A stretch of 64,000 nucleotides of DNA from [Phialemoniopsis] sp. UDSM-2020 (lineage: Eukaryota > Ascomycota > Sordariomycetes > Thyridiales > Thyridiaceae), in contig JAEILZ010000002.1 in the NCBI GenBank assembly GCA_018873225.1, forward strand, positions 186,001 through 250,000. Reading direction: 5' to 3'. Every line of letters starts with the position of its first letter. The stretch's first letter is position 1. Positions 1 to 10,912 of this stretch are shown piece after piece. Both the position numbers and the translations under genes were made by a program. Under the pieces are notes generated by a model, which saw nothing but the letters and a program-made list of their open reading frames with translations, made no database searches and was not told the DNA's origin.

Positions 1-1005
1 AATTCGCGTTGTTGAGCAGTCAAAACTTGCGAGCTCTCCAGACCAATAGACTCGAGCATAAATCGATTCGGTCCATCCCCCACAATGGCTTTGAGTGAGG
101 TGATGTCCATGCCGTCGTGTGGGACGCCGAAGAAGACAAGTCCGTACACCGCACGTAGTAATTTTTGATCATCCTCGTCCTTTGATTTATGAAGAGATAT
201 GAGCATCTTTAGCGTCTTGTTAGAGGCATATCTTCGTAGTGTAACCAATTGCACGTACCTGTTTCACTACTAATCCCCCTAAGCTGTGTCCGATTATAAC
301 TATCGGCCGATATTCACTTTTGTTCGCCAGCAATTGGAGGCTTGAGTGAAGGCGCGTGCTCAAGTCTTCTATATTCTGGACACTGTCGCTAGTAGACAGA
401 ACCGAGTCGTAGCCATATATCATGACACGTGCAACGTTTCTGCCTTCTATCGTCAGGCCATAGGGGAGCGCGTCTCGAAGCCACATATGCTCTCCTCCGC
501 GTTCTTTGAATGATCCAAATGCATGCCCACCAAGACCAGATATTGCTATTACACTGCAGATAACATCAGGAGTCTATCAATAGTGAGACAGTGGAGTTGA
601 AAGTACTCACTCAACCCTGGGTGTTTCTTCTGGCGGAGTGTAAAAGGTTGTGACACCGTCAAACACACAATCAAGTGTGAATTTTGAGGTTCCATCGTCA
701 AAGCAGCAGTAATTCTGTCCGACTAGGGACTGCGGATAGCTCTGAGTTGACACTGTCGCCGTTTGAGAGCGTTTGTGATGTTCTTCTGCCAAAGATTTCA
801 CTACAGCACCTATAATGCCTTGTTCTTCCAGGAAGGAATGTAGCTTATCTTGATCCCAGGCAAGGGGAACTCCACGAACACGTAAGGTCTGCCCCTTTTT
901 GGACTGGTTAGAGACGGTAGGAGTAGTTGGTATCTGCCAGAACCACCGCCTAAGCCCAAAGGAGACCAATAGGGCAAAAAGTATGGTGCAGATTGCCGTG
1001 TACAT
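1..1005 (-). CDS. Lipase-like serine esterase of NACHT/ankyrin type, 5' part
   Basis: Partial gene running off the left edge. Exons are 1005..611, 553..259 and 215..<1; the introns (57 and 43 nt) have GT-AG ends and restore the frame. The N-terminus has a hydrophobic membrane-anchor segment (about residues 3-20). It is followed by a short conserved region (LRVRGVPLAW), then the esterase core: VIAISGLGGHAFGSF, nucleophile elbow GHSLGG and FFGVPHDGMD. In fungi this DUF676-like hydrolase module commonly heads NACHT, NB-ARC or ankyrin/TPR proteins implicated in non-self recognition, but whatever follows it here lies outside the window. Start uncertain: an in-frame Met at 1176 would add 57 residues with further hydrophobic sequence. 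I preferred the Met directly before the anchor. Confidence 0.8.
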
Positions 1006-1787
1006 GTTCGCGGATTCGGAAGCCAAGCAACAGGGTTTTGTTGCCGACAGGCTCTTCAAAAAGAAAAGGACGAAAGAAAAGGACAAGCTGGCTGAGGCAG
1101 CAACGCCAAGAAAATATTGATTGGTCAAGTCAAGAAGAACCAATAAGGACATCACGAAGGACCCCTGTCGCTGCAAGCGATGGCCCTACACATCTCAGTG
1201 GACGAGCAGACGCCCGAAAAATTCACACGCGTCACACCACCATGTTGAGGTTATCAGAGTCGCAAGGCTGCACTAAACCCTATGTGGGCATGGCATGTGG
1301 CTCTCTGGTCCTGATGATCATCTTCGATGAGACCAAATTTGGTCTTCGCTGCGCAGATTCGTGCACCTGTGATGCCACCCTTTCCCCAGATCTGTTTAAG
1401 GGAGTCGCAACAAACCATGCCCAAGCCAGAATAGCTGGCTTCATTTCTAAGATAGCCCAGACTTTGCTGGCCAATGATAGTTGCTTAAAGCTCAGCTAGC
1501 TCGGCGAGGTGGGTCCTTGACTCCCGTGTTTCAAAGCCGGTCTCCATCGGATTTCCCGGTCGAAGATGCCGGCGGAAGCGAAATGCGCGTCTCCAAACAT
1601 TCCGAACTTCCGTGACAATCCACCGATTGCTCCCAAATTCCTCGACACTTTACTCTGCTTTATTGTGGCTTTTGGCTGACGATCCTCCATTGCAATCCTA
1701 TTCTTGGCTTCTGAAGACGTGGAATATTGCTGCCGTGCACTTACTGGCCCAGGATCCCCCAGAAAGTGCTAATCTGGTCACTTCAAC
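1006..1787. other. Intergenic, divergent promoter region
   Basis: Lies between the lipase-like gene and the tandem zinc-cluster regulator, which are transcribed apart. Open frames here overlap one another on both strands and show no recognisable domain. I see no repeat or RNA gene. Confidence 0.5.
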
Positions 1788-4175
1788 ATGAATCTTACCG
1801 CAAGCCGGATTTTCGGACCAGTCCTATGTAATCAATGTCGGAGCCGGAAGGTACGTGGCCGTGTCTTTTTATATGCGCCTCTCCGTTCTGATGCCGATGA
1901 CTCCGTGTGGCACCTCGATGCCTTTATCTAACTTGGGAGCTAGGTTCGATGCGACGGTGGCGTTGGAGGCTGCGAGAATTGCGAAAGACTTGGCCTTCAA
2001 TGTTCCTTCTCCAGTCAGACTTCTTCTGGAGGGCAGTATTCAGATACAGGTATGGTGCGGCAACGCGCGCGACGAGCTTGCGTCGAATGCCGCGCGAAGA
2101 AGTTCAGGTGTTCAGGGGACACGCCGCCTTGCGAACGATGCACATCGCTCGGCCTGAAATGTCTTTACCCTCCAAAGCGTAGAATACGGGCTCAGTGCCC
2201 CGACCGAGGAATCCTTGCACGCGAATCGGCGGCTCGGGATAGCACTTCATCCGGTCTTGCCACAAGTCAGATAGACGGTGATGGAGATTGCAGTAGATCT
2301 GCGAGTCCCGAGTCATTCTCAGGGAGAGTGCCTTCTCCCCAGAGCATCAAGAATGATCCATGCCAGATTACTCCAACTCCAGGGTAAGTCACGGTCTCTG
2401 AAATCCAGTGCACAGTGTTTGATACTGATTCTGGCCGTACGCGCAGGGGTGCGCACTGGCAAAAGACCATGGTAAAAAGGTATCTCGACGTGTTCTTCGA
2501 ATTCATCGACCCTATACCAGGCCTCGGCTTCATTCACCGACCGACACTGCTCCAGCTTTGGCTTGATGGGCGGCACAGCCCACGGCTTCTGCGAGCCATA
2601 TGTGGTGTTGCCTCTCGTTTCATGGGCGCCGGTGGGACTTCTGCTCCACCAGAAAGCCAAGCGTGGATGGAAGAAGCAGAGCGAGAGATTATGCAGAGCG
2701 TCGATCCTCTACAGGAAGCCGATATCGCAACCCTCATATTGATTGCATTCGATCATGGTTCCTCAGGACGACTCGGACGGCTAAAGCGACTCTCTTCATA
2801 CGCTACAAAGCAGGCCTATCTCCAATTGATGAACTACGAGAATATGAACGAAGTCCACGAGGGTCAGGAGTGGCGGAGACGTCTGATGTGGGCTCTCTGG
2901 ATACTGGGCACCATACACTCTGGCAATGAAGCAGACGCTTGTTGCTGCTCGGCGGATACGATTCACATAAACCTACCCTGCGGTGAGACGTCGTTTGAGA
3001 GGGAACTCCCGACGATGGTCCCGACGCTGCAAGACTCCCGGATGGGCGCTGATCTTCAGGACCAAGGTCTGTACGCTTACCTGATCCGCATTCTTGATAT
3101 ACGGCGCAGAATTCAAGGGTGAGCAACATGCTAATAGCGCGCGTCTTACACTGCATGCTAATTGAAGGCCGAATTCGTAGCATCAAACAGAGAGAACTTG
3201 GCACGAGGACAGACTTGACTAGCAGTACCTTGTCAAGTAGCTTTGTTGCCCCGTTCGAGCAAGAGCTTGCGACGTTCACCCGCGCACTCCCAACTCATTA
3301 TACCCTCGGCGCGAAGAACTTGTGCCGATACATCTCCTCAAGTCACAGAACGACATTCTTTATGCTTCATATTTGGCTCTTTCAGACATGCTGCGAGCTC
3401 TACAAAGGTGCTGTCGCGGCCATGGAGAACAGTATGCCACAGCTATTTGCAGATCCGACTCAACCTGGAAAGGATCTGGAACGCTGGAGACAAGAGGCTT
3501 TCAGGAATGCCGTGTCAATATCCTCGCTCTTTGCGACTGCCTTACATATCGATCCCGAGACGTGCATCTCCGATCCACTAGTCGCAAAATGTGCACATGA
3601 TGCTGCAACGACCATTCTACAACAGAGGGAACACGACCTGACCGCTGCGAAAGGCGGCCAAGGGTGGAAGTCATATCTTCGCCCATGCGCGGAGATTTTA
3701 CAAGGCCCTTCGAGATTCTACCCGGCGGTGAGGTTGGTCCATGAAGCCATCCTCCAGACGATGCGAAGTGACAACCCTTCTTCTCAAGAGTTCACGAAAA
3801 TGTATGTGTTCCCTCGAGCTCTGCCCAAACGTTGCCTGTAACTAAACATTCACCAGCTCATATTGGGCCACGGAATCTGACACGGTAGACGGCCCGTTGG
3901 AAATAAGATCCGTTTGCGGCGAGCTTGCCAGCGATCTGGCTTTCCAAGATCCATGGTCGTATGATCCACTACTTGATGATGACAGCCAAGAGGCATATCT
4001 CTCGAGTACTGTTGCTCCGTCCACCATACCAACGGAGCCATCTCCCGCTGCGGATCTGTTGAGCATGATGTCTTTTCCAACGAACCAAGAAAAGACAGCC
4101 GACAGGTTCTGGGATGCTGATTCTCACAGCATTGACTTCTCGACGGTTGACTTCAGTACATTCCTGATTGGATAG
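1788..4175 (+). CDS. Transcription factor with two tandem Zn2Cys6 clusters
   Basis: 704-aa regulator. Exons 1788..1850, 1944..2383, 2447..3118, 3181..3801 and 3857..4175; all introns are GT-AG and the sum is 705 codons including stop. The first cluster is split by intron 1 and reads CNQCRSRK | VRC then GCENC and a final Cys (about residues 14-40), with exact C-x2-C-x6-C-x6-C-x2-C-x6-C spacing. After a linker of about 22 residues a second complete cluster with the same spacing follows (starting ACVECRAKKFRC). A fungal-specific transcription factor middle domain follows (for example DPIPGLGFIHRPTLL). Zn2Cys6 proteins normally carry one cluster. A model starting at the Met at 2052 would lose the first cluster, but the upstream exon is open and its cysteine spacing is perfect. 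Target genes are unknown. Confidence 0.88.
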
Positions 4176-4381
4176 CAGGGGACATAAAAAGATCAGAAGC
4201 CGGACGATATAAGCTTGGAATACAGATTTGATGCACTGCGACGCTCTCTAGGGGATGGTAGCTTCGACCTTTGGGTAGCAGCGTCACTGTGCTATTCTTG
4301 CTTCAACTGTATATAGGAGATCTTCGTGAAGTTATGTACATAATGCAGACGAGCAAGCTCATTGCACTAGCGTCCGAAGAA

Positions 4382-7300
4382 CTACAATGCGAAAGCGGCA
4401 AGTAATACCATGACTACAGAACCCATCCAACTGGTTGGCTTCATCGTGACGGTGCCTGCAGTGACCACGGTCGCGGAAGGGCCAGCGGGGCCTCCTTGAG
4501 TCATCATCGTTGTCGGTGGTGTGCCGTTGTTGCTACCGTCGTTTGAGCTGCCGTGATTGGGAGGCTCGGCAACAGAATTGGACGAAGGTTGGGAAGGGCG
4601 ACTGATGGCGGAAGACCCGACGCCATTGGACGGTGTATCACCAGGCCGTCCAGCTGTGGGCGAAGACTGAGCGGGAGGTCGCTGAGAGGGATATCCGATG
4701 GTGACGGTGGGGTTCAGGCCCGCTCCCGGACGGGTAGTCTCGATGCTTCCGGATGGCTTGGGATTACGACTGCTCGTCTCCTTGACCGGTGGGGTATTTC
4801 CTCCGTCCCGTCCGGTGGAGTAACCAGGCTGATCCTCGGGACAGTATGTCGTGGTGATTGGGATCACCGAGGTGATGGTCGTGGTTGTCTGGGCGGATGC
4901 TGGACAGCTGGCGACAGATGACGGGCACTGAGTTACGGTGATGCACGTGGTAGTGTAGATGGTCGTCACGATAGAGGTCTTGGTGACCGAGGTCGGATCC
5001 GAGGTAGAGGTAGAAGTCTGTGAGGTTGTCGAAGTAGCGTTACAGGGGCGGGAAGACGATGGAAGAGACTGCGTCGATGATGTTTGGGTGGAAGACGACG
5101 CGGAGCTGGGTGGGTCCGTGGTACGGGTGCTCGTCTGCGACAATGTCGGCTCCGTGCTGGCGCTCGTACCTGTGCTGGTTGATGATGAGCCCGGCGAGGA
5201 TGTGTTACTGGTGGAGCTTGACGAGCTTGTCGACGTAGAGCTGCTTGACACAGTGCTTGACGACGTGGGCAAGCTGGTAGTGCTGGAGGTCGAGACCGAG
5301 GTGCTTCCTGAAGAAGTGCTCAACGCCGTCGTAGTGCTGTTTGAGATACCGCTGCTGACTCTCGTACTGGTGGCAGATAAGCTCGTTGTGCTGCTACTTG
5401 TGACTGTGCTCGACACGGCTGTGCTAGACATCGTTGTACTCGGCACAGTTGTACTGTTGGAGAAGATGGTACTAGATACTGTCGTACTCGATGCCGTAGT
5501 CGTGGACTCAACAGACGTGGTAGTGACACCCGTCGAGGTCGGACACGCTGGGTTATCAAGCAGAGAGGCGACGAATGTGACCTCGAAGCAGCCTTCGTCG
5601 GGGGAAACCTGCGTCGAGACGCGCACAAGCGGATTGTCGGTGCCGCATGCGTAGAAGGTCTGTCTGCCGTTTGATTCACACTTGAGCTCGCCGCTGTCTT
5701 CTATGGCGCACTTGAGATACGACCAAGATCCCTCGATGTTGCTAGGCTTGTACAGGTAAATCAGACTGTTGGCAATTGTGTGCGCCGAAGCCCAGACATC
5801 CCGGTCGAGTGTGGGGAACCGCAGAGCGAGGTGACTAGCGTCATTGATTGCAGCCTCTGCCGGATTGACAGAGTTTCCATTCATATCAATGCTCAAGAAG
5901 TCACTCTCGATCGTCAGATTGTACAATGACGAGCTGGTGCCGCGAGCCTGGATCGCAATCGGCCTCAAGTCGCTGCCACAGGTCGCCAGCGGCGGCGGAG
6001 GGGCAGATGTGGTTGGCTCTGCGCTGGTTGTGGTCGAGGTGGTCGTCGTGGAAGAGCTCGGCTCTGAGGCGATGAGTGTGAACCATGGGGATACCTTCCA
6101 CTGCCAGTCATTGAGGTTGTTGCGGTCGCCAAAGGTGCGCAGGGTTCTAGCGAGCATCCTGTACTCGCCAGGCAGCACGGGACCGCCATGGCTATACGTC
6201 TGGCCTGGCACGGCATATTGGCCAGCCTCATTCCTGGGGTAGTTGTAAACCGGGAAGTTGCTTTCGGCACTCAAAGCAGACCCGAACCACTTGTTCTGAC
6301 CAGGGACGGGCGGGTAGACCCAATCACTTGGCTCCCAGTCTTTGGCAACGTACTGGCAACAGGTCAGTCGTCCATCAAAGCTTGAGACTCGTCGATGAAT
6401 GACCGAACACTTACGTCGAAGCTGATCTCCTCCGTATTCCAAAGCACATTGAAGTACCCCAGAGGGACAATACCGTAGGGCTCAAGGACATAGTAGTCAC
6501 CGTCTGCAAGCTGACCCACACCATCATAGTTCCTCATGAACAAAGGTGTTCCACGTTCCATCTCCCAGATGTCGCAGTAGTACAGAGAACCCTTGATGCC
6601 TTGTGTTGAAGATTTAGTGCATGCGATTATCTCAATAAGGGGCTGACTGAGTGCTTACCCATGTATGTCACTCGGACGGACTCCTTGTCGGATGCAACAA
6701 CAATTCCACCACCGTACACAGGCAGAGTCGCGTTGCTGCCAATCGGCTCGATGAACTCGATTGTGATCTGAACGTTCGACTTGGGTCGCACTTTGACAGA
6801 CTCTGCGGAGAGGGAAACCGTCGCTTGGAATGACTTATCCATGGTCTCCTTTGGCACGAGCTCTGTCCAAGCGTTGTTGGCTCGCTTAGGATGCATCGTC
6901 GAACCAGGATCGTGGAAGATACGATACTCAACCTCGCCATCACCATCATTGGAGATAGTTACCGTATGCGTGCTCTGGAAATGATCGGTGTCATTCAGGT
7001 TGATGTTGGCTGGGGAGACAGAAGTGTGGTAGTCCACCACCTTTACCGCGTCTACAAGGCCTGCGCCTGCCATGCCCACGTTTCTGCTGGCTGTTAGAAT
7101 TGTTACGTATCTTTGACCACGAAAACGAGAAGACTTACTCTTTTACACCGTTGTTCTGATAGCCGTCGACAGGGCTTCCGCTGGCGATGATCCGTTCATG
7201 AGCCAAGCGAGCGCCCTCGGACCCCAAGGCAGCACGGCCACCACGGGACGAGAAGTACAGTGCAGCAACACCGGCAATCTACGCCACTGTTAAGAGAGAA

Positions 7301-9334
7301 CCGACAGATCGCCGGATTGGATCCGGTAAGCACTTACATAAGGTGTTGCCATGCTAGTGCCTGACAAGATTGCGTGTCCTCCCAAACTCAGCGGGTATGT
7401 CGACAGGATGCCGCCACCTAAGCCAAAGTCAGATGGAAATCGGAGACACCACAGTACCCATGAGGTACGTACCTGGCGCAGAGATTTCTGGCTTCATGCG
7501 TCCGTCAAGAGTCGGTCCCCACGATGAGTAGTAGCCCATTGCACCGCCGCCGTAGAAGTCAATTGGGATAGCCACGGGCCTTTCATCTGGCACAAAGTCG
7601 TAGGTTACGGTAAAGCCACTCTCATGTTTGTCCAGAAGCCAGAGTCCGTCCTCACGAGAGATGAGGGCGACTACCAAACAACTGTCAGCATTGTGCATGT
7701 GATTGTTGATACGAGAAACGTCGAAGAAAAACTTACGATCCTCGGCTTGGTTGACACTCTCGACTGGGATCTGGATCGGGTATTCCCAAGAAGATCCTTC
7801 GCTGTTGTAGACAAAGAACCACTTGACTTTGCCAAAGAGAATAATGTCCATGGTCCACCAGTTACAGTTGCCGCGCCTGGAAAGACAGTGTCAGCATGGT
7901 GCTGCTTTGCATGAGTGTCCAGAACAAGAGTGGGGATCCTTACGGCAACAGAAGAATCTGGTCATCAGGCACTTTCGGTGCGGTGCTGAAGTCACAAGAA
8001 TCTCGGCTTGAGTCATTGTAAAAGTGAGCCTTGATGCTTCCATTGATGTTGAACTGGTGTTGCGACGCAGAGGTGTATGACTGCGTGTGAGTTGGTTAGC
8101 GTAGGGAACCATAGAGTGCCTATGTTCCACGTTGTACGTACAATTTCACGGGAAGAGCCGTCGCTAGAGTGTGCCACCACGGTGTATCCGATCAAGTCGG
8201 TGGATTCGACACTGCCGACAGTCGTGACTTCGAAGCCGTTACCAAGGTTGCTCGAGTAGAACGGACCTAAATTGGTTTAGTACAGGAGGACTGATCCCTG
8301 GAGTATGGCAATGCTGCCTTACCGTTTTCTCCATCATTGCCAGCGGCTACTGAGACAAAAGTCCCAGCCGCTTGGATCTTGGACACGACGATGGAGATGG
8401 GAGTATAAGGGAAGCCCTGGATTGATCCCACAGAAGCACTAATGATATCAGCTCCTTCTTCGTGGGCCCGTAGGAAGGCAGCGATAATGTAGTCCTCAGT
8501 GGTACTGCTCGAGCAACCGAAAACCTTGTACATGCGGAGGCGAGCATTGGGAGCGACACCAGGATTGTAACTATTGGTGCTGGCAACAATACCGGCGACG
8601 TGAGTGCCGTGGCCGTGGCAATCCATGGGGTCGGTATCAGGGCTTGCGACTGTTTCGTCCACGCTGAAGGAGTCGCCGACAAGGTCGTACCCGCCCTCCA
8701 CCTTGAAGCCGGGGCCGAAGCCACCTCCAAGGTCTGGGTGGTTGTAGTCAACACCACTGTCGACCAGAGCGACTACGACATTGCTGCCATTGAGGCCTCT
8801 GGCATGCAGCTCGTTGACCCTGGTCATGATGTGTGGGGTCCACAGGGGCTGCTCGTTCTCCTGCACAATTGCTTGGGTCTCTGGGATAGTGAAGATACCC
8901 GCGGGCCATACAGCCTGCACGCCGGGGATATTCTCGACACTCTTGACGGAGTTGGCATCCATTCCCGGAAGGTCAAACGACAGACCCTTGAATATGGCCG
9001 AGTCGAAGGTGAGCACGGGGCTGGCAGGCGCACCGACAGCTTCGCTCACAGAAGACATGACTCTCGAGGTGTCCTGGTGGGTCGTCAGTTGATGTCTGAT
9101 CGGTTTCTTGGACAGTGTAGCAGGGGAACTTGTACTGACCATGGAGCCATCCCGCTTTCTGAACCTGGAGCTTGCGCCATCATCGAACTGAACAATGTAT
9201 CTTCCGGTCGAGAAGGGTGGCTTGGGCGTGTTTCCAACGCTAGGAATCTCGCCATCAGGGAAGTTTGACCTTCCGTGGGTGGCTCCAACAAGCCAGAGGG
9301 AGGCGGCGACCGAAATGAGTGACTTGATCCCCAT
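4382..9334 (-). CDS. Secreted subtilisin-like protease with mucin-like stalk and GPI-type tail
   Basis: 1471-aa protein from ten exons: 9334..8323, 8266..8142, 8080..7944, 7876..7737, 7670..7473, 7417..7338, 7278..7139, 7086..6659, 6599..6415 and 6352..4382. Order of parts: signal peptide (about residues 1-21); I9-type propeptide (GRYIVQFDDGAS); S8 catalytic domain with Asp in VVVALVDSGVDYNHPDL, His in HGHGTHVAGI and Ser in SGTSMATPY, the latter separated by an inserted PA-like segment; an Fn3-like region; a Cys-containing module starting near CGSDLRPIAIQ; more than 200 residues of Ser/Thr; and a hydrophobic C-terminus (SWMGSVVMVLLAAFAL) fitting a GPI signal. Likely acts at the cell surface or wall. 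The stalk is far beyond usual subtilase length. Exon 8 starts at the second of two adjacent AG sites, the only one that keeps the frame. Confidence 0.9.
4800..5600 (-). repeat. Low-complexity Ser/Thr-coding repeat region
   Basis: Inside the last exon of the subtilase, degenerate repeats of Ser/Thr codons encode the mucin-like stalk. On the plus strand the same stretch produces a long Val/Asp/Glu-rich open frame that is only a shadow. Confidence 0.8.
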
Positions 9335-9412
9335 GATTTGAGGACTTTGGTTGGTCTAGTTCTCGACTTGCGCAGACAGCAATTGACTTATGCGCGTCTT
9401 TCATTGTAGTCT

Positions 9413-9418
9413 TATATG
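9413..9418 (-). promoter_or_regulatory. TATA-like box for the subtilase
   Basis: The minus strand reads GCATATAAGA about 80 nt upstream of the subtilase ATG, a plausible TATA position. Confidence 0.45.
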
Positions 9419-10912
9419 CCCATGCATATGGCGGCGTTCAAGGGAGTCCATCAGAGTCATGCCGTCGGGTTCCGCTGCGCCTGTCACCAACATGTCTGGG
9501 CACGAAGCTATCACGACTTTTCGGCGAGCGCTAGCCGGGTCGGTCGACAAATTCTACCGATCGAGGAACCTGTATGCAATCAGCAGCTTGGTGCCAAGGG
9601 TTGACCCCTGACTAAAAGCTGTACTACGATCCTAAACCGAATGTTGGTCCACATATCGTGGCATCACGCGCTGCAGGAGAGGCAAGCTAGCACAGATTCA
9701 GGGTCCAGCGCCGATCCATCTAATCTAATCCATCTAATCTGATCTACTCCGTATCTGACCCTTTGATTCTACAGCCCAGAGCACGGACTGGTGTTTGGTG
9801 ATCTTCTCAGGATTAAGTGACTGATTATGAGCTTCGCGCAACTTCAGACTGCCAGCCTTGGAACATGGCTTCGACATTGTTCTACCCAGAAAGAATGGTC
9901 TCCCTGTTCCCGTTGAGATAATCATTTTCAAATTTTCTAGCTTTTCTCCAGAACAAACACGCATGAGGACGCGCACAAGTGTCACACACAAAAGCTGTCT
10001 CCACTCCCACTCTGACCCCAGTCAGTATTCTTACGTAACCGTTAACAAGCAGCTAATTAGTCCACGCTCCGATGTTCGGACCAGGCTTGCGAGAGCCAGG
10101 GTAGGTCTTTCGGATTCCAAAGCCGTGTTTCCTGACATCATGGAGTTTTTTGTGAGAGCAGACAGCTCACTCCATTCAATCTTGAGCCACTCGGCCGGGC
10201 TCCGAAGACTTGGCAAGGCGTTGGGCGACGCTAGCAAACCAGACTATTGAACTCAGGTGGACCAAGAACACTTCATGCCCTATCACGACCAGGCCGCGAC
10301 TGGCAAACACGTGTGAAATCAGTCTAGATCCCTTCAGCTGGTGTCGATGGAGCGGTCCAACCCGCCGCAGCGCCACAAAGACCGTTGACAGCCCCGCCAT
10401 GCCCTGGGAGACATCCACGATATGCTGCCGTCAGGGGTCAGACGGGCATCCAATGTAAGATGCCAAGAAAACAGGGCGCCCACTACTTTGCTGAGGCAAT
10501 TTCATCTGCACCCACTTAGGACACCTCAAGGACTAAGAGACGTGAGGGTTCCGTGAAAACCGAATTATTATTGTACAAACATGCATCGACAAGCTTGGTA
10601 AGCTCTGGCGGGGATTGAATTAGGTGAACTATCCGATGGGGCATGTTGATCGGTAGTCCGCATCCTCACGTCACGCAACTGATTGAAAATAGAATCGCTC
10701 ACCCCTTGGCAGCAGCCATGCGTTCCGGGGCTGAGGCCAAGCTTTCGGCCAAGCTGCTCAGTATCGCTAATACGTAATGAAGAGTCTTCGGCAACTCATC
10801 CGTCTATCTCGTACATAATTTCCATAAACGGCAATGCTGTGCCGCAGCACAAATTTGACCAAACTCCAACACACAAGTCAGACACTGCGATATTATATCA
10901 TACAGAAGTGCG
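9419..10912. other. Long intergenic region
   Basis: About 1.5 kb upstream of the subtilase and beyond the 3' end of the Fungal_trans_2 gene. A 130-codon plus-strand frame at 9858-10250 has no recognisable domain and I do not call it. The only other structure seen is a short tandem repeat at 9714-9741. Confidence 0.5.
9714..9741. repeat. 14-bp tandem duplication
   Basis: Two adjacent 14-bp copies of ATCCATCTAATCTR (R = A then G), followed by a partial third unit. Confidence 0.7.

Noticed and set aside
993..1499. 168-codon plus-strand frame
   Set aside because: Overlaps the 5' part of the lipase-like gene on the other strand and lacks protein-like features.
4959..5654. 231-codon plus-strand open frame rich in Val, Asp and Glu
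   Set aside because: Antisense shadow of the Ser/Thr repeat region of the subtilase; composition is what the complement of Ser/Thr codons gives.
9858..10250. 130-codon plus-strand frame in the long intergenic region
   Set aside because: No domain, no splice structure and ordinary base composition.
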